A stretch of 64,000 bases of DNA from Flavobacterium seoulense (GCF_000695795.1 NZ_JNCA01000009.1:124001-188000), one strand, 5' to 3'. Shown: positions 17,201 through 26,477, numbered from the stretch's first letter. Made by a program: numbers and translations. The notes: generated by a model from the sequence alone, not told the origin.

Positions 17201-18617
17201 ATTGATGGAAAGAAATACCAATAAATTATTGAATTTGGTAAATCAAATTTTAGATTTAAGAAGAATTCAAAATAGGAAATTAGAAGTCCAGAAAATTGAT
17301 TTAGGAAAGTTTTGTAATAAGATTTGTGAAAGTTTTAGAGCAATAAGTTTGCAAAAGAAAATTCGATTGGAATTAAAAACTAATATTTCAAATTCAAATA
17401 TATGGGCTGATGCTGAAAGTCTCGATAAAATTTTAGTTAATCTAATTTCAAATGCCTTAAAGTATTGCCGAGAAGGAGATACTATTGAGGTTGTTGTTGA
17501 GGAATCAGAAACAGAAGTGTTATTAGTCGTAAAAGACAACGGACCAGGAATTAATTCTTCTATCCAAAAGCGATTGTTCACACGTTTTTCTAATTATAAT
17601 GAAAATCCAAACAATCCCAGTACAGGAATTGGACTTTCTATCGTCAAGGATTTGTTAGATCAGCACAGTGCCAGTATTATTGTCGATACTGAACCTTTAA
17701 AAGGAAGTTGTTTTCAGATTAGTTTTCAAAAGGGATATGAACATTTTAAAAAAGATGTAAATATTGTATTTCATGATTGTGAACATAATGAGTACGATTT
17801 AATTAATGATATTGAAAATGATGTTGATTCAGTTGATTTAAATGAAGTAAAAAAAGATAAGGTAGTAGGCTTGATTGTTGAAGATGATCCAGAATTAAGG
17901 GAATTTATTGTATCGATATTTGATAATAATTATACGATTCATACAGCTGAAAATGGAGTCGAAGGACAGTTGAAAGCCATAAGTTTATCTCCGGATTTTA
18001 TAATTAGTGATATTATGATGCCTCAAATGGATGGTGTAGAAATGTTGAGGCTGCTTAGAAATAATATTGCAAGCAGTCATATTCCTATTATTTTACTTAG
18101 TGCAAAAACTTCAATTGAATCAAAACTGAAGGGCATACAATATGGAGCTGATGAATACTTAAGTAAACCATTTAATGTAAGTTATTTAAAAGCCAGAGTA
18201 AAAAATATTTTAGAACAGCGCAAACGACTACAGTTGTTTTATTCGAGTGGGAATATTACTGAAAGCACAATTGAAGAACCTTTAGCAATTTCTGAGCAGG
18301 ATCATAAGTTTATGTTTGAGGTAATTCAACAGGTTAAGGATAATTTGTCTAATACTGATTTCTCGGTTGATGAATTAGGGAAGTTAATGGGAATGTCACG
18401 CACTAGTTTTTTTAATAAACTGAAAAATTTGACAGGAATATCTCCTCTTATATTTATTAGAGATATACGATTGAATATAGCTGCCGAAAGAATTAAAAAA
18501 GAAGATTTACTGATTAAAGAAATTTGTTTTGAAGTAGGATTTAGCGATTTGAAATATTTTAGGAAATGTTTTAAAGAAAAATTTAATTCTACTCCAGCCG
18601 AATACCGTAATCTTTAA
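14280..18617 (+). CDS. Hybrid two-component system sensor/regulator (HTCS)
   Basis: A 1445-residue one-protein phosphorelay. A signal sequence is followed by a periplasmic two-domain propeller of repeats like 'GFIWLGTYNGLYRYDG', 'GRIWIGTKGNGLFCL' and 'GKIWAAGDNQIVRFD', then a Y_Y_Y domain (about 775-860), a membrane segment at about 893-913, HisKA with the H-box 'DISHEIRTPLTM' (His943), HATPase ('NLISNALKY', 'DNGPGI', 'STGIGLSIVKDLL'), a receiver ('VEDDPELREF', phospho-Asp1244 in 'SDIMMPQMDG', 'SKPF') and an AraC-type DNA-binding domain ('IKEICFEVGFSDLKYFRKCF'). HTCS proteins bind oligosaccharides in the periplasm and activate nearby PULs. It likely controls the flanking pectin genes. Confidence 0.96.
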   Translation: MSKKSIIIVFFYLISVFCKAQPFGALTHFSHNVNLSQSIILDIQQDKKGFIWLGTYNGLYRYDGISFQKFKVLENDSLNLKSNRVYSFKFDKNGRIWINSKKNDIYYFDTNSLSFHHPLENKLYSSSDISLIHYKIMSSGRVWLFPKDKNFLMILETNKQIRRIYFNAQKLSVKKIKDVFEDSTGTTWFLTSSGVCRLKKSELLPEYFFFNNSRVSGGAYPFNCVVETKNEIWFGGFQGKLTYYSKKLERFFDIQLAVKEDVNRIKPLAGDKLFILTDSKSFYCYDINTRKLDIYNSKTVPGFPEGAINHIGLSRQRQFWFQTSKSGLCKFDFVSKKLKYMSVESNYSTVSNTEQKEFLFTDAKGNVWIQSKRTPFAYWDESQDRLFSIAKFMKEPREEVSDLMHSAMFDATGNLWFCSFKQGLDMMSFSSRNFSVLDLGSSKDQKHNVRSLMKDKNGNLWVASRSNKITLLDSKKKKIGLLGADGTLSSNSPGWGADIYNMIQDTKGRIWIGTKGNGLFCLLPTEKPFTYKVNHYKFSEKDIYSISSDNIYKIFEASSGRIYIATWGGGVNIIRQSSSELRFINYRNELKKYPIKSASKVRSIVENKEHKMFFISYDKLFSFSENNIFTDKVRFKEFPEISGNEILDILVTSNNSIVLGTNGEGLILANLDKEGKLKIKPVCSETTPFLIQGIISIQEDKSGKIWAAGDNQIVRFDLEKNSAETFSEIKSLIGNEIFSEATKCLLPNGEIVLGYSSGAVIFNPKKITPFQFKPYLALTSFSVNNKELYEINQETPKNTDLLKEISLEHDQNFFKVQFSALDYLKNENIVYRYKLEGIDKGWNYIKGVQSINYTNLSKGEYELVISSTNHRNLWVNNERRIKINVLPSMWNSNFAYFCYLLLAIGLFLLAKHIFLTILKLRNDVQMQEQIAELKLDFFTDISHEIRTPLTMITAPVEKMLLDDKVADSVKTELRLMERNTNKLLNLVNQILDLRRIQNRKLEVQKIDLGKFCNKICESFRAISLQKKIRLELKTNISNSNIWADAESLDKILVNLISNALKYCREGDTIEVVVEESETEVLLVVKDNGPGINSSIQKRLFTRFSNYNENPNNPSTGIGLSIVKDLLDQHSASIIVDTEPLKGSCFQISFQKGYEHFKKDVNIVFHDCEHNEYDLINDIENDVDSVDLNEVKKDKVVGLIVEDDPELREFIVSIFDNNYTIHTAENGVEGQLKAISLSPDFIISDIMMPQMDGVEMLRLLRNNIASSHIPIILLSAKTSIESKLKGIQYGADEYLSKPFNVSYLKARVKNILEQRKRLQLFYSSGNITESTIEEPLAISEQDHKFMFEVIQQVKDNLSNTDFSVDELGKLMGMSRTSFFNKLKNLTGISPLIFIRDIRLNIAAERIKKEDLLIKEICFEVGFSDLKYFRKCFKEKFNSTPAEYRNL

Positions 18618-18650
18618 TATTAGTTTCTGTGCTAATAGAAAAAGTTTTTG

Positions 18651-18704
18651 AGGGATAATAAGCCAAAAGATTTTAAAAGAATCGTGCTTATTATCCCTTT
18701 TTTT
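18651..18704 (+). terminator. Rho-independent terminator after the HTCS gene
   Basis: AGGGATAATAAGC (18651-18663) pairs perfectly with GCTTATTATCCCT (18686-18698), followed by TTTTTTTA. Confidence 0.88.
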
Positions 18705-19221
18705 ATGAAAATTATACCAAACATAAATATAATATAGTCCAATCGTTGTGGTATAATGCCGTTGTATATTTCATGTGGATCAATTTTTATTGATCTATTT
18801 TGAAATAACAAATGCTATTAGAGACAAAATGTTTTTAAATATATTATTTTAATCTTTTTGCTTTGTTAATTTAAATGTATTAAGATACTGTAAATCAATT
18901 AGTTGTTTTTATTTTTTTGATCATTAGAATTGTATTGGTAAAATCACCCCCCTTAAAAGGTAAAATAGCCCCCTTGTTTGATTTTATCTATGTCTAATTT
19001 CACAGCCAACCAAAAAAAAGTCTTTAGGGGCTGACTTAACTATTTACCAACTAAAAATTAACTAATGAGACAAACTATTAACCAGCAGTTTGATGAGCTA
19101 TTATTTCCACTTATAGCTATCTCGGATTTTATCCTGAAATCCGTTGAAGAAAAATCCTTAAAGAATAACCCAATTTAATTTTGCAGTAAGCATTTACGTA
19201 AGCTAAACTTATTCTGTTTAG
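18705..19221. other. Intergenic stretch with no convincing gene
   Basis: About 500 AT-rich bases before the second susC. They contain an imperfect tandem pair near 18936-18976 (GGTAAAATcacCCCCCTT then GGTAAAATagcCCCCTT) and one short frame at 19065-19178 (37 residues, starting 'MRQTINQQFDELLFPLIAIS'). I do not recognise that frame and would not call it a gene. The C-runs are unusual in this AT-rich DNA and could be a relic of a mobile element end, but no transposase is present. Confidence 0.3.
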
Positions 19222-19235
19222 TGTAAACGTTTACA
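19222..19235 (+). promoter_or_regulatory. Perfect LacI-type operator palindrome upstream of second susC
   Basis: TGTAAACGTTTACA is a perfect 14-base palindrome with a central CG, 193 bases before the susC start. It shares the core GTAAwCGTTTAC with the sites at 1543 and 2600, so the LacI-family protein at 1575-2594 or a relative could bind here. This is inference from sequence likeness. Confidence 0.6.
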
Positions 19236-19428
19236 TCTTTATTCGTATTTCATGATTGATGATTTTATAAAAACATTAATTAATGAAAACTTTTACATTG
19301 ATATGAATGAATATTCATTTAGTGTTTACTATTTGAAGCATATAACTAAAAATGTTATTCGGAATTTTTAAGAATTAATCAACCAACCCAAAACAATTAA
19401 TTTATTTAACCAAAAAAGAAACTCATTT

Positions 19429-22400
19429 ATGAAACAAACATTTAAAATGGTATTTAGTGTATTACTATTGAGCATGATAAGCTTGACTGGTATTGCACAA
19501 AATGCAAATAATAAGATTCTAATTACTGGAAAAGTAGTAGATAAAGATGGACTAGGAGTTATAGGCCTCAATGTTATTGAAAAAGGGGCTAAAAATGGCG
19601 TTTTAACTGATATTGACGGAGCTTATAAAATTCAAGTTTCAAAAGGAAGTATATTACAATTTTCTTTCATTGGAATGAAATCTGTTGAAAAGAAGGTTGG
19701 CGATGCTACTACTATTAATGTAACCATGGAAGAAGATAATGCTTCTTTAAATGAAGTAGTGGTAGTAGGGTATGGTACGCAGAAAAAATCCCACTTAACA
19801 GGAGCAATACAAACCATAAAGACAAGTGAAATTGAAGATTTACCAACAAATAATCTAGCTGTTGCATTAGCAGGAAGAATTGTAGGTATTGATGTTTCAG
19901 GAGGTACGGCCAGACCAGGAAAATCAGCAGCGATTAATGTTCGTAAATCTGTTTCTCTTTCTAAAGATGGAGGAAATACTACTCCTTTGTACGTTATAGA
20001 TGGAGTATTACAGGTTGCAGGAGATGGTTCTAATGATAGTACTTTGTTTGATAGTTTGGATGCCTCTGAGGTGGAGAGTTTAACATTTCTTAAGGATGCA
20101 GCAGCCGCTATTTATGGTTCCAGATCAGCTAATGGGGTGGTTATTGTAACTACAAAAAGAGGAAAAAAAGGAACCACTAAATTTTCGTATGCTGGTTTGT
20201 ACGGTTATCAGGATGAAACCTACAGAACTAAAATGTTAAATGCATACGATTATGCTAGATATTATAATATTATGAATGGCCCTAATGGGCATAATAGGCC
20301 TATTAATGCTCCACAGTTTTTCTTTTCAGATGATGAATTAGAATATTTTAAGACACTAAATTATAACCAATTAGAAGATGAGTGGAAACCTTCAACAAAT
20401 CAAAAACATACCTTAAATATTTCTGGAGGTACGGAGAAAGCTACTTTTTTTGCCGGAGGATCATATTATACTCAAACAGGAAATTTAAGTAATATTGATT
20501 TTGCTAAATGGACATTCAGATCTGGTGCTGATTTTAATATTTCGGATAATTTCAAGGCAGGTATTCAAATAGCAGGTTACTTTAATGATAGAACTAATAC
20601 TAACAGTAGAAATGGTGGTACTAATGAGGAGAATGATTATAGAAGGTTATTAAATGCTTCTCCTTATTTACCTCAATATATTCAAGGTTTAGCTGTACAA
20701 AGGCTAAATACTTCAAATGAATCTCAATATCATTTTGGTGAAATTAATCGTTTAGGGAATATTTCTACTAATAAAGGAAATAATTTGTCAGTTAATCTCA
20801 ATGTAGAGTATCAAATACCTTTTATACAAGGATTATCTGCCAGAGCATCTTATGCTCGCAACGTATCTTACAACAGATCTACTTATATAGGAACTAAATT
20901 TACTACCTATCAGTTTGAAACTAAACTAGGAGTTCATGGGGCTAATGGACATATTTTTGACCCCAATGCAGATTTGTCATCATATAATAAAATTACACCT
21001 AGAATTAATAATAACGGTAATAGGATAGGTTGGGGGGATAGTAGATCTCAATCGGAACAAACCAACTTGAATTTGGTGTATAGTCGTGATTTTGGAAAAC
21101 ATTCAGTATCAGGTTTGTTTTCTGTTGAAAGGGGAGAGTCTGAAAGCACTGGTGATGATTTTTACAAAGAAGATCCACTGCCAACAACTAATGGACAATT
21201 GTTTACCGCTCCTGGAGTTTTAGATGGTTCTACTACGGGGGTTGAATCGGGATCATTAGCTTATGTTGGTCGTTTGAATTATTCATATTCTGAAAAGTAT
21301 TTAGCTGAATTTCTATTTAGAAGTGATGCTTCTACCAAATTTGCCCCGGAAAATTATTGGGGTAAGTTTTATTCTTTATCAGCAGGATGGGTAATTTCAA
21401 AAGAAGATTTCTTTAAATCCAGTGTGGTGGATTTCTTAAAGTTTAGATATTCCATAGGGAAATTAGGCGCTGATAATACTAAAGCATGGCAATGGAGACA
21501 ACGCTTTACCTATCGAAATGGTGAAGGAGTAGTAATAGGAAATGGTAACCCTACAACAGGTTTAAAGATGGAAGTAACTCCTAACAGAGATGCAACCTGG
21601 TCAGAAGAATTAAAAACAAATTTTGGTATTGATTCAAGATTTTTAAACAGCAGATTGTCTTTAACAGCTGAGATGTATTACAACATTGCAACAAGAATGT
21701 TGATGAGTAAAACGGCAGACGTACCAGCTACTGTAGGAGGTTCGGTTGCTGCTGAGAATTATGGGAAAAGAGATAATTGGGGTTATGAATTTTCTTTAGG
21801 ATGGGATGATCGAATAGGAGAAGATTTTAAATATGGAGTAAATATTAACTTTGGTTGGGGTAATGACAATCAAATTGTAGGAGATTTCAATACACAGGAA
21901 AGTTTGTTGCCTTGGGGAGTAAAAGCAGGACCTTCTGACAGAGGTGTATGGGGACATGATTATGTAGGAATGTTAAAAACTCAGGAAGATATTGACGCTT
22001 ATGTGGCTAAATATAATATTAAGGAAGTGTTTGGAGTAGCCGCAGCCAATCTTAGACCGGGTTCATTATCCTATGCTGATATTCGTGGCCCTATGAATCC
22101 AACTACAGGTGAATTTGCACCGGCTGATGGAATTGTAGATCAGTGGGATCAGATTCAATTAGCCAAAAGAGAAGGTACAAGATACAGTATGGGAACTACT
22201 TTTAAGCTAGGTTATAAAAATATCACTTTAAATGCTGTGGTTACGGCATCTTTCGGTGGAGGATGGAATGAGGTAGATGGTCAAACCAGAAAGTCGATGA
22301 AGTCAGCGATTAATGATGGGATTGATAATAGACCTTCGATTTGGAATAATATTTATGACCCAGTTTTAAATCCAAATGGTACAATGCCAAACCCTTACAA

Positions 22401-22659
22401 TGAAGCGCTAAATTTAGCACCTACTTCTACATTTTGGCAACGTTCTGCTACCAGCATTCAAATGCGTAATATCAATTTAGGGTATGCAATGCCAGAGAGA
22501 TATATTAAGGCGTTAGGAATTAGTAGTTGTCGATTGAATCTTACAGCTATTAACCCATTCATTTTATACAATCCTTTTGATTATAAAGGACCAAATGGAG
22601 CTTATGATGTTTACCCAGATATAAAAACCTATTCTTTGGGGATAAATTTAGCTTTCTAA
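19429..22659 (+). CDS. SusC/RagA-family TonB-dependent transporter (second pectin-locus copy)
   Basis: A 1076-residue outer-membrane transporter. A signal peptide ends near 'MISLTGIAQ'. The carboxypeptidase-like sandwich comes next ('ITGKVVDKDGLGVIGLNV'), then the TonB box/plug ('LNEVVVVGYGTQKKSHLTGA', 'TPLYVIDGVLQV', 'ESLTFLKDAAAAIYGSRSA') and a barrel ending 'YSLGINLAF'. Unlike the copy at 4762 it has no STN domain, so it should not signal through FecR; HTCS or LacI control is more likely. It is paired with the susD gene 25 bases downstream. Confidence 0.94.
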   Translation: MKQTFKMVFSVLLLSMISLTGIAQNANNKILITGKVVDKDGLGVIGLNVIEKGAKNGVLTDIDGAYKIQVSKGSILQFSFIGMKSVEKKVGDATTINVTMEEDNASLNEVVVVGYGTQKKSHLTGAIQTIKTSEIEDLPTNNLAVALAGRIVGIDVSGGTARPGKSAAINVRKSVSLSKDGGNTTPLYVIDGVLQVAGDGSNDSTLFDSLDASEVESLTFLKDAAAAIYGSRSANGVVIVTTKRGKKGTTKFSYAGLYGYQDETYRTKMLNAYDYARYYNIMNGPNGHNRPINAPQFFFSDDELEYFKTLNYNQLEDEWKPSTNQKHTLNISGGTEKATFFAGGSYYTQTGNLSNIDFAKWTFRSGADFNISDNFKAGIQIAGYFNDRTNTNSRNGGTNEENDYRRLLNASPYLPQYIQGLAVQRLNTSNESQYHFGEINRLGNISTNKGNNLSVNLNVEYQIPFIQGLSARASYARNVSYNRSTYIGTKFTTYQFETKLGVHGANGHIFDPNADLSSYNKITPRINNNGNRIGWGDSRSQSEQTNLNLVYSRDFGKHSVSGLFSVERGESESTGDDFYKEDPLPTTNGQLFTAPGVLDGSTTGVESGSLAYVGRLNYSYSEKYLAEFLFRSDASTKFAPENYWGKFYSLSAGWVISKEDFFKSSVVDFLKFRYSIGKLGADNTKAWQWRQRFTYRNGEGVVIGNGNPTTGLKMEVTPNRDATWSEELKTNFGIDSRFLNSRLSLTAEMYYNIATRMLMSKTADVPATVGGSVAAENYGKRDNWGYEFSLGWDDRIGEDFKYGVNINFGWGNDNQIVGDFNTQESLLPWGVKAGPSDRGVWGHDYVGMLKTQEDIDAYVAKYNIKEVFGVAAANLRPGSLSYADIRGPMNPTTGEFAPADGIVDQWDQIQLAKREGTRYSMGTTFKLGYKNITLNAVVTASFGGGWNEVDGQTRKSMKSAINDGIDNRPSIWNNIYDPVLNPNGTMPNPYNEALNLAPTSTFWQRSATSIQMRNINLGYAMPERYIKALGISSCRLNLTAINPFILYNPFDYKGPNGAYDVYPDIKTYSLGINLAF

Positions 22660-22684
22660 TTAAGAACAAATTAAATTATTGATC

Positions 22685-24688
22685 ATGAAAAATATAAAAA
22701 TAAATATATTAAAAGGAGTTTTGCTAATGCTGTCTTTAGCAAGTTGTAGCGATGATTTCCTTGCTGAAAAAGAAGACTTGACGGGTGTTAACGAACAGGT
22801 ATATCAGGATCCAATTTTAGGCAAATTTTATGTAGATTATATCTATAAATTGATTTTGCCTACAAATGGTACTACCGTTTTTACATGGGATTTAGCAGTA
22901 AATAATGATAATTTTTCCAGAGCAACCGATGAATTGCCAGGAGAGGTAAACTGGAATAAGGTTTGGGCAGCACCAGGAACTAATACAGATGCCAATTGTT
23001 TACCATACATAGGGGCTCGTGTAACTCAAAGTATAGCAAATAATACCTATACCAGATTAAGGCAAATAAATTTATTCCTTGATAATATTGATAAATATGG
23101 AATGGCTGAAGCTGACAAAAATCTGCTGAAAGGACAAATGTATTTTTGGAGAGCTTGGCAATATTTTGATTTAGTTAGATTGTATGGAGGTGTTCCTTTG
23201 GTTTTAACAGCTCAAAGTTCTATAGGAGAGGGGCAAGATCTAAAAATACCTAGAAGTTCAACTTCTGCCTGTATAGAACAAATTGTTGCTGATTTAGATA
23301 AGGCAATAGCTCTATGCCCGCCTAAATGGGATAATGCTGAATGGGGGCGAATTAATTCTGGTGCTGCTGCAGCTTTCAAAGGACGTGTTTTATTAACCTG
23401 GGCGAGTCCATTATTTAACCGTACTGATGATATAGCTCGTTGGCAACGTGCTTATGATGCTAATGTTGAGGCTAAAACAATACTAGAAGCTAATGGATTT
23501 AAACTTTTTAGTACTGGTGGTTTTGCTAATGGTGTTGCATGGGAAAACATGTGGTTTGCAGAGGCTGGAAATTCTGAGGCAGTAATTGTTTATGGATTTA
23601 ATAATTCCTCTTCATCTAATTTGATGCGAAATAATAACTGGGAAAGAGCATGTCGTTCTAAAACATCTGGAGGAGCAGGTTCTATTGGAGCAACTAAGCA
23701 AATTATGGATGCATTTCCTATGAAAGACGGTAAAGCTCCAGGGGTTTCTACTGCTTATCCATATTCATTGCAAACATTTTATAAAAATAGAGACCCACGA
23801 TTCTATAAAACATTTGTTTACAATGGAGCTCCATGGGCTTACGCTGAGGATGTTAATTTTAAACAATTTAGTTATTATTGGTTTAGAACAGCTCCAGCTG
23901 ATGCAACAGTTTTACCGACTGGTTTTACGGAAACTTTAGGAACTGTTAATACTAATGTGTATATAAGAAAAGCTATTAATTCAAAAGCAAGTAATGCAAA
24001 TGCTTATCAATTTAGTGGTACAGATTATATGGAAATGCGTTTTGCAGAAGTACTGTTAAATTTAGCAGAATCTGCTATTGGAGTTAATAAATTGGCAGAG
24101 GGTAAAGCTTTGATTGCAAAGGTTAGAGAAAGAGCTGGTATAGAGAGCAACGGCGGTACTTTTGGTTTGGGAGATGTAGTTACAAGAGATCAGCATTTTG
24201 CTGCTGCTATCAACGAAAGAAAAGTAGAATTTGCTTATGAAAGTAAACGTTTCTGGGATTTAAGACGTTGGATGCTTTTCAATAATGATTTTGGTACTTG
24301 TACAAGATTGAACCAAACTCCTATTGAAGGTATGAGAAGAACTGGAGTATTTTTTATTGCACAAAAAAATGGAGCTAATTATGTGGGAACTGCAGATCCA
24401 TTCCTGCCAGTAAATGGAGTTGCTCCAGTAGCCGATAGAAATCCTGTAACTTACCCAGCCGGTATAACGACTTATGACCAATATGTGGATTATTTTTATG
24501 CTAACTATATTAAAGTTATAGAAAAAGACAATGTGGATCCTGTAAATGTAACAATACCATGGAAATTTAAATGGTATAATCAGTATTATTTCTTTGGTTT
24601 TCCTCCTAGTTTTCTTAATACTGCACTTTATTTAGGACAAACTTCAGGCTGGTCGGGAGGTACATCAACTTTTGATCCATTGCAATAA
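22685..24688 (+). CDS. SusD/RagB-family surface glycan-binding lipoprotein
   Basis: A 667-residue SusD-like lipoprotein, longer than the other three here. I start it at the ATG at 22685; a TTG 6 bases upstream is also in frame. The lipobox 'LSLASC' puts the acyl-Cys at residue 21. SusD core motifs: 'LKGQMYFWRAWQYFDLVRLYGGVPLVL', split here as it runs, 'AAFKGRVLLTWASPLFNR', 'MEMRFAEVLLNLAESAIG', and 'INERKVEFAYESKRFWDLRRW'. It works with the SusC at 19429. A terminator follows. Confidence 0.93.
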   Translation: MKNIKINILKGVLLMLSLASCSDDFLAEKEDLTGVNEQVYQDPILGKFYVDYIYKLILPTNGTTVFTWDLAVNNDNFSRATDELPGEVNWNKVWAAPGTNTDANCLPYIGARVTQSIANNTYTRLRQINLFLDNIDKYGMAEADKNLLKGQMYFWRAWQYFDLVRLYGGVPLVLTAQSSIGEGQDLKIPRSSTSACIEQIVADLDKAIALCPPKWDNAEWGRINSGAAAAFKGRVLLTWASPLFNRTDDIARWQRAYDANVEAKTILEANGFKLFSTGGFANGVAWENMWFAEAGNSEAVIVYGFNNSSSSNLMRNNNWERACRSKTSGGAGSIGATKQIMDAFPMKDGKAPGVSTAYPYSLQTFYKNRDPRFYKTFVYNGAPWAYAEDVNFKQFSYYWFRTAPADATVLPTGFTETLGTVNTNVYIRKAINSKASNANAYQFSGTDYMEMRFAEVLLNLAESAIGVNKLAEGKALIAKVRERAGIESNGGTFGLGDVVTRDQHFAAAINERKVEFAYESKRFWDLRRWMLFNNDFGTCTRLNQTPIEGMRRTGVFFIAQKNGANYVGTADPFLPVNGVAPVADRNPVTYPAGITTYDQYVDYFYANYIKVIEKDNVDPVNVTIPWKFKWYNQYYFFGFPPSFLNTALYLGQTSGWSGGTSTFDPLQ

Positions 24689-24772
24689 AAATTGAATTAT
24701 AGATAGATCTTGTTAAATCAAGATATAAAGGCCTTTGGTTAAAAAAATAATTAGTTTGGTTTTTATTTTTTA

Positions 24773-24805
24773 CCTCAAGAGTAATTATACTCTTGAGGTT
24801 TTTTT
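24773..24805 (+). terminator. Rho-independent terminator after second susCD
   Basis: CCTCAAGAGT (24773-24782) pairs with ACTCTTGAGG (24789-24798), followed by TTTTTTT. Confidence 0.9.
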
Positions 24806-24894
24806 ATTTTAATGGTTTGTTTAACTATTTTGTTAAAAAAGCTATTTCATTCAATAAATAGAATTTTTTAATCAAAATAGAAATAAAAATGCCG

Positions 24895-24902
24895 TACTTT
24901 TG
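24895..24902 (+). promoter_or_regulatory. Bacteroidota -7 promoter element TACTTTTG
   Basis: It matches the TAnnTTTG -7 consensus of the phylum's main sigma factor. Its last base overlaps a possible GTG start at 24902, so transcription would begin after that GTG and the true start of the next gene must lie downstream. Confidence 0.55.
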
Positions 24903-24925
24903 TGCCCAAAACATTTTACAAGCTG

Positions 24926-25297
24926 TTGAAAAGGTTATTTATCATAGTACTTTCTATTTTAATTTTCTTGCCGTCTTTTGGCAGTCTGTTTGTGTATGCT
25001 TCATTCAAAATCAATCAGGACGAAATAGCAAAGACTATTTGCGTACAGCGTAAACAGGTTTTCAATAGCTGTAATGGGCGATGCGAATTACAAAAAAGCA
25101 TAAAAAAATATTCTGATAACGAAAGAAAAATGCAGGACAAGCTAAAAGACAAAGTAGAGCTTGTATATGTTCAAAATACTGTTGAAATTGATTTTGAAGT
25201 AATTCCTGTTGTTATATCGAAAAAAAATACTTCTATTTTATTCGAAAAGAAACCTGTTAGTGTTTCTCATAGTACTTTTCATCCTCCCCTCTGTTAA
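24926..25297 (+). CDS. Small membrane-anchored Cys protein, C-x9-C-x3-C family (copy 1)
   Basis: No named family recognised. I start it at TTG 24926, giving about 123 residues 'MKRLFIIVLSILIFLPSFGS' onward. This start aligns without gaps to the paralog at 28461, while the upstream GTG overlaps the promoter element. An N-terminal membrane segment is followed by 'FKINQDEIAKTICVQ' and 'SCNGRCELQKSI', matching the paralog's 'FKLNQQQIEQAFCVN' and 'QCHGNCHLKKEL'. The shared pattern is C-x9-C-x-G-x-C-x-L-[QK]-K. The thiol cluster outside the membrane next to copper genes suggests metal or thiol chemistry; this is inference. Confidence 0.7.
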   Translation: MKRLFIIVLSILIFLPSFGSLFVYASFKINQDEIAKTICVQRKQVFNSCNGRCELQKSIKKYSDNERKMQDKLKDKVELVYVQNTVEIDFEVIPVVISKKNTSILFEKKPVSVSHSTFHPPLC

Positions 25298-25549
25298 TTT
25301 CAATCGATTTTTAGTTTCAAAAATAATAGCGTATAATGTTATTGTTGTTCTTTCGATAATCTAAAAAGCAGCATTTTATAGGTTTGTTTTTTATTGATTT
25401 CTTCCCAAAAAATAACATTTTAGTTGGAACTTTAAATCATATTCACGTTAATTTTAGCGTATTCATCTGGTCTGATTCTATGAATTTTGTTTGTCAAAAT
25501 TTTGCTGAAACAGGCTAAATTTCAAACTGTTTTATACATTCATTAGCTA

Positions 25550-26473
25550 ATGAAATCTTTCCAATTTTTTGTAATTGCAATACTATTTGTGATTACTTCC
25601 TGTACCATTGATAAAACCGATTATGAAGCGGAATTAGAATCTGAAGTTCCGGAATTCTATGAGTTTAAAGAAGCAACTTCGTTTACCAGCGGTAGTTATA
25701 AAATAAGTATCGAAGCCTTGAACGGAATATTTTATAAAGGCTATAACGAACTTCATTTAAAAGTTGTTAATACACAAACTAATCAAGTTGTAACTCCTTC
25801 TAATGTGACTTTTTTACCAATATTAAGTAATACTGACGGCAGTAAAACATCCTGCCCGCATGAATATAATTTAGGCTACGATGCTGTAAATAAATACAAT
25901 GTTGGTTATTCTGTTTTTACAACCGAAAGTTCAACAGCTACGACTTGGAAATTGTACGTTAATTTTACTGCTGATAATCAAATTTACAAAGTGGAGAAAG
26001 ATATTACTGTTGAAAAACAGAGTAATAAAAACCTGAACATGACGTCTTTTACAGGAAAAGATAACGAACAATATGTAATTGCGTTAATAGCGCCACAAAA
26101 ACCAAAAGTTGCCGAAAACGCCTTGGTTGCCGGAATTTATAAATACAATAAACCAACAATACCTGCAGGAGTTTTCCCTGATCCAACTCAGTTTTCGTAT
26201 TCAAAAGTGAGCGGCTATACTTTGAAATTAGATCCAAGAATGCCTGAACCTTCTATGGGAAATCACTCTTCGCCAAACAATAAAGATTTGGTTCAGCAAA
26301 ATGATGGCCTGTATCAAGGTATTGTTAATTACACAATGACAGGCAACTGGACTCTGAATTTCATTTTGCAAAATCAAAACGGATTGATTGTAAAAGGAAC
26401 ACTTGTTTCCACTGATTTTACGCCCGGAGTAGAAGGAGTGAAAAGCGAACTTTTTATTGATACCTTATTTTAA
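25550..26473 (+). CDS. Lipoprotein with YtkA-like domain, probable copper-handling protein
   Basis: A 307-residue lipoprotein (signal 'FVIAILFVITSC'). Two related beta-sandwich halves can be seen. The C-terminal one carries 'LDPRMPEPSMGNHSSP' followed by 'GLYQGIVNYTMTGNWTLNF', the Met/His-containing pattern of YtkA-like domains. The N-terminal half has 'YKISIEALNGIFYKGYNELHL' and 'SKTSCPHE'. The gene ends 4 bases before the copper-type TonB receptor, so the two are translationally close. A role in passing copper to or from the receptor is inferred from the Met/His motif and neighbours. Confidence 0.75.
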   Translation: MKSFQFFVIAILFVITSCTIDKTDYEAELESEVPEFYEFKEATSFTSGSYKISIEALNGIFYKGYNELHLKVVNTQTNQVVTPSNVTFLPILSNTDGSKTSCPHEYNLGYDAVNKYNVGYSVFTTESSTATTWKLYVNFTADNQIYKVEKDITVEKQSNKNLNMTSFTGKDNEQYVIALIAPQKPKVAENALVAGIYKYNKPTIPAGVFPDPTQFSYSKVSGYTLKLDPRMPEPSMGNHSSPNNKDLVQQNDGLYQGIVNYTMTGNWTLNFILQNQNGLIVKGTLVSTDFTPGVEGVKSELFIDTLF

Positions 26474-26477
26474 AAAG

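Noticed and set aside
19065..19178. 37-residue frame as a gene
   Set aside because: No recognisable domain, no close operon partner, and its position in an AT-rich gap gives no support.
24902..24925. GTG start for the small Cys protein
   Set aside because: It overlaps the TACTTTTG promoter element, and the TTG at 24926 aligns exactly with the start of the paralog at 28461.
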